A DNA stretch of 64,000 nucleotides from Gluconacetobacter sacchari (GCF_014174255.1 NZ_JABEQJ010000008.1:62001-126000), one strand, 5' to 3'. Numbered from the stretch's first letter, positions 14,651 through 24,111 are shown. Notes: generated by a model from the letters alone, not told the origin. Numbers and translations: made by a program.

Positions 14651-16063
14651 TCAGGCGAGGGAGGGGGGCTGGACGGAGTCTCCCGGCCAGTGGGGTATGC
14701 GTCCATATTCGCGTTCGAACCAGCGCCCCAGGCGGATAGCCTGGAGATCGGCGAAGCGGCGCGTGACGATTTGCAGGCCGATGGGCGTGCCGCTGCGCGA
14801 GACGCCGCAATTGAGGGTCAGGGCCGGCTGTTCGGACATGTTCCACGGCAGGGTGAAGGCGCAATGTTCGAACGGCCGCGACGGGTCGTTGGTCGGCGAG
14901 GCCCAGTCGGCGGGAAAGGAGAGGTTGGGCGTGGTGGGGGAGATGACCACGTCGACCTCGTCGAACAGGGCGGCGCAGGCCCGGCGCAGGGTGAAGGTGC
15001 CGCCGAAGCCGCGCGCGGCCTCCGCGCCGGTTACCCGGGCGCCCGCGCTGACCCATTCGAGGATGTAGGGCAGGATGCGTTCGCGCCGTGCGTCGGGCAG
15101 GCGGCGGACCTCGTCCCAGAATTTGGCGCGCCAGAAGACGTCGATCCCGTCGAGGATCTCGCGCGTGAGGACGGGTGGGGCGTCGGCCACCAGGGCCCCG
15201 GCGCGGGCGAACAGGGTGGCGGCGTTTTTTACGGCGGCGGCGATTTCGGCATCGACCGGCAGGCCGCAGCCGGCATCGAGCATCACGCCCACGCGCAGGC
15301 CTCGCGGTGGCAGGGGCGCGGCCGCCCAGTCGATGGCCTCGTAGGGCAGGGAGGTGGCATCGCGCGGGTCCGGCAGGGTGAGCGGCCCCATGGCCAGCGC
15401 GGCGTCCGCCATGTTGCGGGTGATGGGGCCGGCGCAGCGGCCGGTGTAGTAAGGGTCGATGGGGATGCGGCCCAGCGTGGGTTTGAAGCCCACCGTGCCG
15501 CACCAGGCAGCGGGCAGGCGCACCGAGCCGCCGATGTCGGTGCCGACATGGATGGGCCCGTAGCAGGCCGCCGTCGCCGCCGAGGCCCCGGCGGAGGAGC
15601 CGCCGGGATTGGTGGCGAGGTTCCATGGATTGCGCGCCAGCGTGTGGAAGCTGGACAGTCCCGAGGACAGCATGCCGTAGTCGGGGATGGTGGTCTTGGC
15701 GAAAATGATGGCCCCGGCCTCGCGCAGGCGCGCGGCGCAGGGGGCGTCGGCCGGGGCCGGAGTGCGTTCGACCGCCGCGGTACCCAGCGGCACCGGGTCG
15801 CCGGCGGTGGCGATCAGTTCCTTGACCGTGACGGGGATGCCGTCGAGCGCCCCCATGGGCCTGCCCTGCCGCCAGCGCGCGGTCGCGGCGGCGGCCTGGA
15901 TCTCGGCCTGTTCGGGGCGCCACAGATAGAGCGCGCCGAGTGCCGGTTCCCACCTGGCGATATGGGCGTTGAGCGCGCGCATCACCTCGGTGGGCGTGAA
16001 CGCGCCACTGGCGTAGCCGGCGAGCAGTTCCGTCGCGTCGCACGCGAAGAGGGGTTTCGTCAT
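14651..16063 (-). CDS. Amidase signature family enzyme
   Basis: This 470-residue amidase has the Ser-cisSer-Lys triad: Lys81 in VTVKELIA, cis-Ser156 in NPGGSSAG and nucleophile Ser180 in GTDIGGSVRLPA. It should hydrolyse a carboxamide; the substrate is not predictable. No signal peptide is seen, so it acts in the cytosol. A GTG at 16066 is an alternative start one codon earlier. It sits between the TonB-dependent receptor and the exported peptidase, all in one direction, suggesting one operon for taking up and breaking down an amide-containing compound. Confidence 0.9.
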   Translation of the reverse strand: MTKPLFACDATELLAGYASGAFTPTEVMRALNAHIARWEPALGALYLWRPEQAEIQAAAATARWRQGRPMGALDGIPVTVKELIATAGDPVPLGTAAVERTPAPADAPCAARLREAGAIIFAKTTIPDYGMLSSGLSSFHTLARNPWNLATNPGGSSAGASAATAACYGPIHVGTDIGGSVRLPAAWCGTVGFKPTLGRIPIDPYYTGRCAGPITRNMADAALAMGPLTLPDPRDATSLPYEAIDWAAAPLPPRGLRVGVMLDAGCGLPVDAEIAAAVKNAATLFARAGALVADAPPVLTREILDGIDVFWRAKFWDEVRRLPDARRERILPYILEWVSAGARVTGAEAARGFGGTFTLRRACAALFDEVDVVISPTTPNLSFPADWASPTNDPSRPFEHCAFTLPWNMSEQPALTLNCGVSRSGTPIGLQIVTRRFADLQAIRLGRWFEREYGRIPHWPGDSVQPPSLA

Positions 16064-16084
16064 CACAGGCGCCCTGGACCGGTA

Positions 16085-18436
16085 TCAGTAGGAAATGACG
16101 GCACGGACACCCCAGGTCGCGGGCATGCCGGCGAGGGCGACCGTATCGCCGTTGACGAAATAATTGCGTTCCACGTCATAGCGTTTGTTGAAGATATTGT
16201 TGCCGAAGGCCGCGACCGTCCAGCGGTTGTTCCTGGGACCGAAGGCGAGGTTGGCGCCCCAGAGCGTATAGCCCGCGACATTGTACAGCGACCCGAACAG
16301 CGAGCGGTAGGTGGAGCGTAGCGCATAGTTCATGCCCGCCGTGAGCGCGTAGTCGCCCATGGACCAGCGATAGGACGCCGAGCCGTTGAGCGTGAGTTTC
16401 GGTGCCGGCAGGCTGTCGCCCTTGCGGCTGGCATAGACGCCGACATAGGTGCCATTGATGCGGTCGGCCCGCAGGACGGAGTAGAAATTGTCGAACTGGC
16501 CGATGGCCCAGCCGCCGGACTGGGTGAGGGTCAGGCCGGGCAGGGGCGACCATTCGGCCTCGAACTCCAGGCCGTAGAGGTGGGAATGAGGCGCGTTGAC
16601 GATGGAGCCGACGAGCCCGGTCTGCGGATTGACCACGGCGGACTGAATCTGCTGGCCATGATAGTCGTAATAGAACGACGAGATGTTCAGCCGCAGATTC
16701 TGTCCTGGCAGGTCGACTTTGTTGCCCAGTTCCCACGCGTCGAGGGTTTCGGCCTTGAAGGGCTTGGTGGAGACCTGTGGTGCCGCGGTGTTGTAGGTGG
16801 TGAAGCCGCCCGATTTGATGCCGTGGCTGTAGGAGACATAGAGCATGTCGTGGCGGACGGGAGTGTACTGGATCGAGAATTTCGCAGACGGCCGGGTATA
16901 GTCGTAATGCTGGCGCGGGCCGAACGGCGCGTTGCCGGGGTCCGACCCGCTGAGCATGTAGGACTGGAAATCATAGAGGCGGCGTGATTCGTGCTCGACC
17001 CGGACGCCGCCGGTGATGGAGAGCGTGTCCAGCAGCCGGTAGGTGGCCTGGCCGAAGCCGCTGATCGTGTTGACCATCTGGGAATATTTCACCACGCGGT
17101 CGAAGCCGTAGGAATCCATGAAGCCCGAATGGTACTGATCGGACAGATACTGGTTGGAATAATAGAGGCCCGCCACCCAGGACAATCGCGACGGGCCGCG
17201 TGAGGTGAAGCGCAGTTCGTTGGAGAACACGTTGGCGCGGGACTGGTAATAGACATCGGCGATGGCGAGGGACGAGGCGTCGTAATTGTCGTATTCCTGG
17301 CGCGCGGCGGCGTCGTAGCTGGCCAGTTCCGTCAGGCGGAACCCGGTGAAATCCTGGTCGATGCGCAGGGACAGGCCGCCGGTGTCGATGTGCGAGAACG
17401 GCTTGCTGTCGGGGCTGATGCCGATTTCGCGCGCGAATTGCGGAGACGTGCCCCAATGCGCGATATCGCGGTCGGTATCGGCCGGGTAGATGGGATAGGC
17501 ATTGCCGTAGAGGATGTTGAGCGACCGGAGCGGCGAATAGAGATGCAGGCCGTTGGCGTCCGACCGGTCGCGGCCGCCATGGATGTTGAGCGTGACCTTG
17601 AGGCTGTCGGTGGGGGTGGCCTCGGCGATCAGGCGGGCGGCGGCGCGATCGACATTGCCCAGGCGGTCGCCCCGGTCGTCATGCTGCCAGGCGCCGCCCT
17701 GCTGGGTCTGCCCCGACAGGCGGACCTTGATGAAATGGCCGAGCGGGCCTGAAAGATAGCCCTCGACCTTGCCGGCATCGAAACGGCCGTACTGGGCGTT
17801 GAGCCCCGCATGGAAACTGTCGGTCGGGTGGTTGAGAATATAGTTGATGGCGCCGCCCGTGGTGTTGCGGCCGTACAGCGTGCCCTGGGGGCCGCGCAGG
17901 ATTTCCACCCGGCTGATATCGAACATCATGCCGTTGCTGGCGAAGGGCACCGGGTTGGCGACTTCGTCGAGATAGATGCCGACGGTCGGGGCGTTGTTGC
18001 TGGCATAATCGTTGAAGCCCACGCCGCGAATGGTGAAGGAGGGCTGGCCGCTGCCGAACTGGGGCGTGACCTGCAGCGAGGGCGTGAGATATTGCAGGTC
18101 GAACACCGTGTTGACGTTGCGGGTCGCCAGGTCCTTGCCGGTGATGACGGCGATGGAACTGGCCACGTTCTGCACGTTCTGGCTGCGGCGATCGGCGGTG
18201 ACCGTAATCTGTTCCAGCCGGCTGGCGCCCGGGACGGGCTGGGGCTGTGGCGCCGGGGGCGTGCGGGCGGCGCGGGCCGGCCGGGTGCCGGCGGTTGCGC
18301 TATCCGGTGCCGGGGCGGCGGCGGCGGCGCCTGTCGAGCCCACGCACAGGATGGTGGACAGGGCGGCACGCAGCGGCAGGCGGATGGCGCGGGGGCGGAA
18401 AGATCCGCCGGGTGCGATCAGATTCACGGGAGGCAT
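16085..18436 (-). CDS. TonB-dependent outer-membrane receptor
   Basis: The protein is about 783 residues. After an export signal and Ala/Pro linker come LEQITVTADRRSQNVQNVASSIAV (TonB box and plug start), the plug (FTIRGVGFNDYASNNAPTVGIYLDE, ILRGPQGTLYGRNTTGGAINY) and a 22-strand-type barrel ending GVRAVISY. It resembles the FecA/OMR branch common in sphingomonads and acetic acid bacteria. It should import a ligand with TonB/ExbBD energy. The ATG at 18436 is used; 18469 is an alternative. A LysR regulator lies divergently 275 bp away and probably controls it. Confidence 0.93.
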   Translation of the reverse strand: MPPVNLIAPGGSFRPRAIRLPLRAALSTILCVGSTGAAAAAPAPDSATAGTRPARAARTPPAPQPQPVPGASRLEQITVTADRRSQNVQNVASSIAVITGKDLATRNVNTVFDLQYLTPSLQVTPQFGSGQPSFTIRGVGFNDYASNNAPTVGIYLDEVANPVPFASNGMMFDISRVEILRGPQGTLYGRNTTGGAINYILNHPTDSFHAGLNAQYGRFDAGKVEGYLSGPLGHFIKVRLSGQTQQGGAWQHDDRGDRLGNVDRAAARLIAEATPTDSLKVTLNIHGGRDRSDANGLHLYSPLRSLNILYGNAYPIYPADTDRDIAHWGTSPQFAREIGISPDSKPFSHIDTGGLSLRIDQDFTGFRLTELASYDAAARQEYDNYDASSLAIADVYYQSRANVFSNELRFTSRGPSRLSWVAGLYYSNQYLSDQYHSGFMDSYGFDRVVKYSQMVNTISGFGQATYRLLDTLSITGGVRVEHESRRLYDFQSYMLSGSDPGNAPFGPRQHYDYTRPSAKFSIQYTPVRHDMLYVSYSHGIKSGGFTTYNTAAPQVSTKPFKAETLDAWELGNKVDLPGQNLRLNISSFYYDYHGQQIQSAVVNPQTGLVGSIVNAPHSHLYGLEFEAEWSPLPGLTLTQSGGWAIGQFDNFYSVLRADRINGTYVGVYASRKGDSLPAPKLTLNGSASYRWSMGDYALTAGMNYALRSTYRSLFGSLYNVAGYTLWGANLAFGPRNNRWTVAAFGNNIFNKRYDVERNYFVNGDTVALAGMPATWGVRAVISY

Positions 18437-18710
18437 GCGCGGTGTCTCCGGGTTGGCCGATGTCGGCATGGGATGATGCGATGCGGCATGGTTGCATAGT
18501 CGAAATGAGATGCGTGAGCTCGAAAAGCGGAGCAGAGTGGGTCGGTTTCCGTAGCACCCCGGCGATGCGTGGTGGTGTATGACGGGTGGAGGGAACAGGA
18601 CGCGGGGCACGGCGCAATAACGGTTGCCTCGCCGGGCGGTCTGTTTCACATTGTTATTGAATCATAACGATATAGCGCGCTGCGCGTCAGACTGTTTCCG
18701 GGTGGCTGTC

Positions 18711-19673
18711 ATGGACATGAAAGCCCTGAGTGTTTTCATAGAGGTTGCGCGCACGGGGTCGCTGCGGCAGGCCGCCCAGCTTCTGGGCATGTCGCCGGCC
18801 GCCGTGGCGCGCAAGCTGGACCATCTGGAATATTATTTTCGCACCCAGCTGCTCGACCGCTCGCCCAGCGGCATGGCGCTGACGGCCGCCGGGGAATTGC
18901 TGGCCGATCGGGCGCGGCTGACCCTGGGCGACATGGATACCACCCGGCAACTGATCGACGACCTGCGCGGCCTGCGGCGCGGCAGCGTGTGCATCTATGC
19001 CGGCGGGGCGCTGGTGTCCGAGCTTCTGGTGCCGATCCTGACCGACATCCATGACCATTATCCGGGCCTGCGTTTCCGGGTCAGCGAGGGGCGCACCCAG
19101 GAATTGTTCGAGGCCCTGCGCCATGGCGAGGCCGATCTGGGGGTTGCCATCTTCTCGCCCGAGAGTGCCAGGCCCTATGTGCAGGCCAGCACGCCGCTGG
19201 ACCATGCCGCGATCATGGGGGCCGATCACCCGCTGGCGACGATGAGGGGGGTGAGCCTGCGCGATATCGTGCGTCATCCGCTGGCGGTGCCCGATGCGTC
19301 CTATTCCGTGCGGCAGGAGGTCGAGCGGGTGGCGCGGAACAACGGATTGAGTATCGACCCCGTTTTCGTCACCGGGTCGCTGATCGTGCAGAAGGAACTC
19401 GCCTTGCAGGGACGGGCGGTGCTGATCCTGCCGCCGGATTGCTTTCGCCGCGAGATCGAGGCCGGATCGCTCAGGAGCGTGCCCTTGCTGGGGGACGATC
19501 GGATCAGCACCAGCCTGGATGTGTGCCGCCACCCCGAACGCGCCCTGACCTATGCCGCGCGTGCCCTGAACGCGGCGCTGCTGGAGCATGTGCGCCGACG
19601 GGAGAAGGGGATGGGCGGGGTGGCGCCATGCTGGCAGGATAGGCGCGGGGCCGGCCTGCGATATCAGGCGTGA
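18711..19673 (+). CDS. LysR-family transcription regulator
   Basis: This 320-residue protein has a winged helix-turn-helix at 1-60 (MKALSVFIEVARTGSLRQAAQLLGMSPAAVARKLDHLE). A periplasmic-binding-like effector domain follows, with GALVSELLVPILTDIHDHYPGLRFRVSEGR and EADLGVAIFSP. It is divergent from the TonB receptor/amidase genes and upstream of the symporter in the same direction. It likely regulates both sides in response to the transported compound or a breakdown product. The start is ATG 18711 (MDMKAL), excluding a long upstream extension. Confidence 0.92.
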   Translation: MDMKALSVFIEVARTGSLRQAAQLLGMSPAAVARKLDHLEYYFRTQLLDRSPSGMALTAAGELLADRARLTLGDMDTTRQLIDDLRGLRRGSVCIYAGGALVSELLVPILTDIHDHYPGLRFRVSEGRTQELFEALRHGEADLGVAIFSPESARPYVQASTPLDHAAIMGADHPLATMRGVSLRDIVRHPLAVPDASYSVRQEVERVARNNGLSIDPVFVTGSLIVQKELALQGRAVLILPPDCFRREIEAGSLRSVPLLGDDRISTSLDVCRHPERALTYAARALNAALLEHVRRREKGMGGVAPCWQDRRGAGLRYQA

Positions 19674-19705
19674 GCGCGTGTCGGCGCCATGGGAAAGGAA
19701 GACGC

Positions 19706-19909
19706 ATGAGGGATATCTGGCGCGGCGTGCTGGGGATCGGCGTGCCGTTCGGCGCGATCGTGGGTCTGTTGCCGGTGCTGGGGGCGAGCCGGATGCTGAT
19801 CTTCGGGATGCCGCTGGTCGTGTGCTGGCTGTTCGGCTGGTTCTTCCTGACCGCGCTGTGCATGGCTGTCGTCTGGGTGGTTTTCGATCGCGGGCGCGAC
19901 GATGGCTAG
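19706..19909 (+). CDS. DUF3311-like small membrane partner of the symporter
   Basis: This is a 67-residue protein with two membrane segments (VLGIGVPFGAIVGLLPVL and PLVVCWLFGWFFLTALCMAVVWVVF) and a charged end (DRGRDDG). Small DUF3311 proteins are regularly encoded directly before sodium:solute symporters of the PanF type. Here the stop overlaps the symporter start by 8 bp. It probably forms part of, or helps insert, the transporter. GGAAAGGAAG precedes the ATG. Confidence 0.8.
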   Translation: MRDIWRGVLGIGVPFGAIVGLLPVLGASRMLIFGMPLVVCWLFGWFFLTALCMAVVWVVFDRGRDDG

Positions 19910-21266
19910 CATCGTCTTCTTCCTGGTCATTCTGCTGTCCGTCCTGGTGGCGCTGTTCTCGCGGCGCGGCCATGCGCACCAGGACAGCCGCGATTTCTTC
20001 GTCGCGTCCGGCCAGTTCGGCGGGATCCTGGTCTTCATGCTGGCGGTGGGAGAAACCTACAGCATCGGCAGCATCATGGGGTTTCCGGCGGCGGCGTACA
20101 GCGCCGGCACGTCGTTCATCATCTGGTTCCTCGGCTATATCCTGCTGGCCTATCCGGCCGGCTACTTCATCAACCCGCTGATCTGGCGGGTGGGGCGGGA
20201 TTTCCAGGCGCTGACCATGGCCGACCTGTTCCATGCCCGCTTCGGCAGCCGGGGGCTGGAGCGGCTGGTGGTGCTGACCGCGATCCTGTGCATGCTGCCG
20301 TTCGGCGAATTGCAGTTCGTCGGGTTGCTGCGCGTGATCGACCAGTTCCACTGGGCGCTGCCGGAGCGATGGACGATCGTCGCCGCCGCCTGCCTGACCT
20401 TTGCCTGGATCATGCTGTCGGGCATCCGCGCCCCGGCCTATGTCTCGGTCATCAAGGACAGTCTGGTGCTGATCGCGGTGACGGTGGTGGGGCTGGCGGC
20501 CCTGCGGGCCGGGGGGACGACGCATCTGCCGGCGGTGGCGTGGACCGGCCATCCGGTGACGGCGCGGGACCAGATCTATGCGCTGTCCACCATTCCGCTC
20601 CAGGCCGTGGCGTTCTGCGTCGCGCCGCAGACGGTGGCCTTCGTGTTCACCGCGCGCTCGGTGCGGACGGTGCGGCGCAACCAGATCGTCATGCCGCTCT
20701 ACATGGTGATGTTTCCGTTTCTCTACCTGGTGGCGCTGTATGCGCGTTCGGCGGCGCTGCCGGTGCCGGGGCCCAACGCGGTGTTCATGGTCGCGGCCGG
20801 GGCGCTGCTGCCGGGCTGGATGGTCGGGCTGGCCGCCGGCGCCTGCGCGCTGTCGGCGCTGGTGATCCTGGCCGGCACCTGCCTGGCCATCGGCCCGCTG
20901 GTGTCGCGCAACCTGCTGCATGGCCTGTCCGATGCCGGGCAGCGGCGGGGGGCGCAGGCGGTGATCGCCGGCTATCTGCTGTTCTCGATCCTGGCGGCGG
21001 GGCATCTGTCGGGCCTGATGGTGACGCTGACCAGCTTCTATTACCTGGGGGTGTCGCAGTTCATCCCCGGTATCGCCGCCATCATCTGGCGCTGGCCGGT
21101 CTCGGCCCGCGCGCTGGGGGCCGGGCTGGCGGTGGGCGACGCGGTGGCCATGGGGGGCGCGCTCGCGGGCTTTCAGCCGGCGGGACTCAACATGGGCATG
21201 GTCGGCCTGGTGGCCAACCTGCTGGTCGTGGTGGCGGTCCAGCGGCTGGAGCGACGACCAGCGTAA
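19902..21266 (+). CDS. Sodium:solute symporter (SSF) family permease
   Basis: This 454-residue inner-membrane protein has about 12-13 predicted spans. SSF features include YSIGSIMGFPAAAYSAGTSFIIWFLGY at the cation site region and IRAPAYVSVIKDSLVLIAV. It should use a sodium or proton gradient to import an organic acid, amino acid or similar solute. Being next to a LysR gene, a TonB receptor and two amide hydrolases, it is a plausible inner-membrane step of the same pathway. It overlaps the DUF3311 gene by 8 bp, and its TAA overlaps the next ATG (TAATG). Confidence 0.9.
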   Translation: MASIVFFLVILLSVLVALFSRRGHAHQDSRDFFVASGQFGGILVFMLAVGETYSIGSIMGFPAAAYSAGTSFIIWFLGYILLAYPAGYFINPLIWRVGRDFQALTMADLFHARFGSRGLERLVVLTAILCMLPFGELQFVGLLRVIDQFHWALPERWTIVAAACLTFAWIMLSGIRAPAYVSVIKDSLVLIAVTVVGLAALRAGGTTHLPAVAWTGHPVTARDQIYALSTIPLQAVAFCVAPQTVAFVFTARSVRTVRRNQIVMPLYMVMFPFLYLVALYARSAALPVPGPNAVFMVAAGALLPGWMVGLAAGACALSALVILAGTCLAIGPLVSRNLLHGLSDAGQRRGAQAVIAGYLLFSILAAGHLSGLMVTLTSFYYLGVSQFIPGIAAIIWRWPVSARALGAGLAVGDAVAMGGALAGFQPAGLNMGMVGLVANLLVVVAVQRLERRPA

Positions 21267-21475
21267 TGTTTGACATCCGTCAAATCGGCGGGGCGCCGGT
21301 CGATGTTATGATAAACCCGGCGGATCCTCGCGCGGATGGCGCCGCCGCTTCGGTGCCCTGGCCAGGGGCGTGGGTCCGTCCCGCGGCCGGAGGGCGGCCC
21401 GAGGACGCGGCGCGGGTCCTGCGCGCGCAGTATCGCACCATCCTGACCACCCATGACGCCGGGGCGCGGCCGTGA
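21266..21475 (+). CDS. Possible small protein coupled to the symporter, 69 aa
   Basis: The ATG at 21266 shares an A with the symporter stop (TAATG). It opens a frame beginning MFDIRQIGGAPVDVMINPAD and ending ILTTHDAGARP. No family was recognised. The Pro/Ala/Arg-rich middle is like a chance GC-rich frame, but the start arrangement and a helical segment (EDAARVLRAQYRTIL) argue for a real gene. Evidence is weak. Confidence 0.35.
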   Translation: MFDIRQIGGAPVDVMINPADPRADGAAASVPWPGAWVRPAAGGRPEDAARVLRAQYRTILTTHDAGARP

Positions 21476-21529
21476 CCGGGATCGGCGCGAGCCTTTCTGT
21501 CGTTCGGCCCTTCCAGAGGAATGAGACTG

Positions 21530-22903
21530 GTGGAGAAAACCCAGGAGCTTGTGACCAACCGCCTGTTCAAGGACATCGCGGTCGGCGAGACGGCGGACCT
21601 GACCGAGATCCTGACCCGGGACGATGCCGACCTGCTGGGCGGCTGGCGGCCCGACGGGGCGGGCGTGGAGGCGGATGCCGTCTCGCAGTCGGTGGCCAGC
21701 ATGTGGATCGGCATCCTGGTCATGCGGCTGGTCAGCACGTGCTTTCCCGGTGTCGGCAGCGTGGTGCGGGGTTATGCGCTGACGTTGGAGGGCGGTGGAC
21801 TGGCGGTCGGCGACCGGGTGGTCGTGACCTGCCAGGTGGTGGGCAAGCACGATACGGATCCGCTGCTCGACCTGACCTTCGTCTGCGTGCGGCAGGATGG
21901 GGGCGAGGTCGCGCGCGGCACGATGCGGATCCAGGCGCCCGAGGCCCCGCAATCGGTGGTCATGGCCTGTTCGTCGTTCGAGCATATCGTCACCCGTCGC
22001 CGTTTCCGTGCCCTGTGCGAGAAGGCGGCCGCGTTGCCGGTGCTGCCGGTGGCGGTGGCCTATCCCTGCGACGACCTGTCGCTGCGGTCGGCCTGCGACG
22101 CGGCCCGGCGCGGGCTGGCGCGGCCGATCCTGGTCGGGCCCAGGGCGCTGATCGAGTCCGTCGCCGGGGAATCCGGCCTGTCGATCGACGGGCTGGAGAT
22201 CGTCGAGGCGGCGGACCCGGCCGCTGCCTCGGCCCAGGCGGTGGCGTTGGTGCGCGCGGGGCGGGCGCGGATGCTGATGAAGGGCGCGGTGCATACCGAC
22301 GTGCTGCTGCACGAGGTGGTGGCGCGGCAGACCGGCCTGTGCGCGGAGCGGCGGCTGAGCCATGTCTTCGTCATGGACGTGCCGTTCCATGACCGGCTGC
22401 TGATGATCAGCGACGCGGTGGTGAATATCGCGCCCGACGTGCGGGCCAAGCACGACATCGTGCAGAACGTGATCGATTTCGCGCATGTGCTGGGGCTGGC
22501 GGAGCCGCGCGTGGCCGTTCTGTCGGCGGTGGAGACCGTCAACCCGGCGATCCAGTCGACGCTGGACGCGGCCGTGCTGTCGAAGATGGCGGATCGCGGG
22601 CAGATCACCGGCGGCATCGTCGACGGGCCGCTGGCCTTCGACAACGCGGTGAACCGGAATGCCGCGAAGGTCAAGCATATCGATTCTCCCGTGGCCGGAC
22701 GGGCGGATATCGTGATCGTGCCCACGCTGGAGGCGGGCAACATGCTGGCCAAGGAACTGTCCTTCCTGGCCGGGGCGGATGCCGCCGGCGTGGTGCTGGG
22801 GGCCAGGGTGCCGGTGATCCTGACCAGCCGCGCGGATTCCGAGCAGGCCAGGCTGACCTCCTGCGCCATCGCGCTGATCATGGCCCATGGCGCCGCCGCG
22901 TGA
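21530..22903 (+). CDS. MaoC-like hydratase fused to phosphate acetyl/butyryltransferase
   Basis: The protein is about 457 residues. Residues 1-150 are a hotdog MaoC-type enoyl-CoA hydratase domain (LFKDIAVGETADLTEILTRDDADLLGG). Residues 155-457 are a phosphotransacylase domain of the Ptb/Pta type (RPILVGPRALIESVA, RMLMKGAVHTDVLLHEV, VMDVPFHDRLLMISDAVVNIAPD, DGPLAFDNAVN). Fused members are known as bifunctional enoyl-CoA hydratase/phosphate acetyltransferase. A GTG at 21530 is preferred because AGAGGA is correctly spaced for it; an ATG at 21521 has that site directly abutting. No acetate or butyrate kinase is seen next to it. Confidence 0.85.
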   Translation: MEKTQELVTNRLFKDIAVGETADLTEILTRDDADLLGGWRPDGAGVEADAVSQSVASMWIGILVMRLVSTCFPGVGSVVRGYALTLEGGGLAVGDRVVVTCQVVGKHDTDPLLDLTFVCVRQDGGEVARGTMRIQAPEAPQSVVMACSSFEHIVTRRRFRALCEKAAALPVLPVAVAYPCDDLSLRSACDAARRGLARPILVGPRALIESVAGESGLSIDGLEIVEAADPAAASAQAVALVRAGRARMLMKGAVHTDVLLHEVVARQTGLCAERRLSHVFVMDVPFHDRLLMISDAVVNIAPDVRAKHDIVQNVIDFAHVLGLAEPRVAVLSAVETVNPAIQSTLDAAVLSKMADRGQITGGIVDGPLAFDNAVNRNAAKVKHIDSPVAGRADIVIVPTLEAGNMLAKELSFLAGADAAGVVLGARVPVILTSRADSEQARLTSCAIALIMAHGAAA

Positions 22904-23990
22904 GCGTGCCGCGGCGTTCGCCTTCGTCGGCGCGGGCCAGGCCGTGGGCGATCAGGCGTTCGATGATCTCGGCGTAGCGCACGCCGCTGGCCTCCATGGC
23001 CATGGGATACATGCTGATGTCGGTGAAGCCGGGGATCGTGTTGACCTCGTTCACCACGATCGTCATGTCCGCGGTCAGGAAGAAATCGACGCGGGCCATG
23101 CCGTCGCAGCCGAGGGCGCGGAACGCTTCGGCGGCGATGGCGCGCAGCCTGGCTTCGACCTCCCGCGGCAGGTCGGCGGGCACCGTCAGGACCGCGCCGC
23201 CGGCATCGATATATTTCGCGTCGTAGCTGTAGAAGCCGTGGTTGGCCGAGGGGACGATCTCGCCGGGCCGGGAGACGAACAGCGCGCCCGTGGCATCGTC
23301 CAGCACGCTGCATTCGATCTCGCGGCCCGTGATGCATTGCTCGGCCAGCAGGCGGCTGTCGTGCCGGAACCCCTCGGCCACGGCCGGCGGAAATTCCTGG
23401 CTGCCGGAGATTTTCCGCACGCCGACGGAGGAGCCCTGGCGCGCCGGCTTGAGGAAAAACGGGAGCCCGATCGTGCTTTCCAGCGTCGCGAGATCGGGTA
23501 CCGCGCCCTGGCGGATGGTGATGGAGCGGGCGACCGGAAGGCCGCTCGCGCGGAGGAGCTGCTTGGCGATCACCTTGTCCAGCGCGGTGGCCGAGCCGAG
23601 GATGCCGCAGCCGGCGAGCGGCACCCGCGCCACGTCCGCCATGCCCTGCACCGAGCCGTCCTCGCCATGGAGGCCGTGCAGCACCGGGAACAGGATGTCG
23701 ATCTGTCCGGCCTCGACCGCGCGGCCGTCGGGGCCGATCGCGAGCATGCGTCCGTGGCCGCCGGGGAGGAGGCAGATCTCGGTGCCGGTTTCGGGCGTGG
23801 AGAGCGCGCCGGAGGCGAACCGGCTCATCAGCCATCGGCCGTCGCGCGTGACGAAAATCGGCGCCGCGGCGTATCGCGCGGGGTCCAGGGCCTTCATGAC
23901 GTTGGTGGCCGACAGCACGGAGACCGCATGCTCGGTGGAGCGGCCGCCGAACAGCACGGCGACGCGCAACCGGGGTGAGGGGGCTGGCAT
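22878..23990 (-). CDS. ddl: D-alanine--D-alanine ligase
   Basis: This 370-residue ATP-grasp enzyme joins two D-alanines for peptidoglycan precursors in the cytosol. The N-domain shows LRVAVLFGGRSTEHAVSVLSATNV and LFPVLHGLHGEDGSVQGMAD. The omega-loop/central domain is GFYSYDAKYIDAGG. The C-terminal ATP/Mg site is RVDFFLTADMTIVVNEVNTIPGFTDISMYP. Length fits the DdlA type. An AGGAGG ribosome site precedes ATG 23990. It is not in the mur/fts cluster and overlaps the tail of the convergent fusion gene by 26 bp, so it may be a second, accessory ligase. Confidence 0.93.
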   Translation of the reverse strand: MPAPSPRLRVAVLFGGRSTEHAVSVLSATNVMKALDPARYAAAPIFVTRDGRWLMSRFASGALSTPETGTEICLLPGGHGRMLAIGPDGRAVEAGQIDILFPVLHGLHGEDGSVQGMADVARVPLAGCGILGSATALDKVIAKQLLRASGLPVARSITIRQGAVPDLATLESTIGLPFFLKPARQGSSVGVRKISGSQEFPPAVAEGFRHDSRLLAEQCITGREIECSVLDDATGALFVSRPGEIVPSANHGFYSYDAKYIDAGGAVLTVPADLPREVEARLRAIAAEAFRALGCDGMARVDFFLTADMTIVVNEVNTIPGFTDISMYPMAMEASGVRYAEIIERLIAHGLARADEGERRGTLTRRRHGP

Positions 23991-24111
23991 GGGACCTCCT
24001 GGCGCCGCGTGAACGTCGTTTATTGGAAAGCGGAATCGATTCGATTGAAAGAGCCACTTCCCGGACAGGTCGTGGGCCAGCCGGACGACGGAGCGATGGC
24101 CGCGCGGTGCG

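Noticed and set aside
18687-21005. 772-codon minus-strand frame opposite the LysR and symporter genes
   Set aside because: It is His/Gln/Arg-rich low-complexity translation typical of a shadow frame. The LysR, DUF3311 and SSF proteins on the plus strand are clear.
21266-21312. TTGACA plus TATGAT promoter between symporter and fusion gene
   Set aside because: The two boxes are about 31 bp apart, too far for a sigma-70 promoter. TTTGACATCCGTCAAA is a dyad but lies inside a possible small gene.
22060-24057. Minus-strand 665-codon frame reading through ddl and the fusion gene
   Set aside because: It overlaps ddl out of frame, and its sequence is a string of Arg/Pro/Ala.
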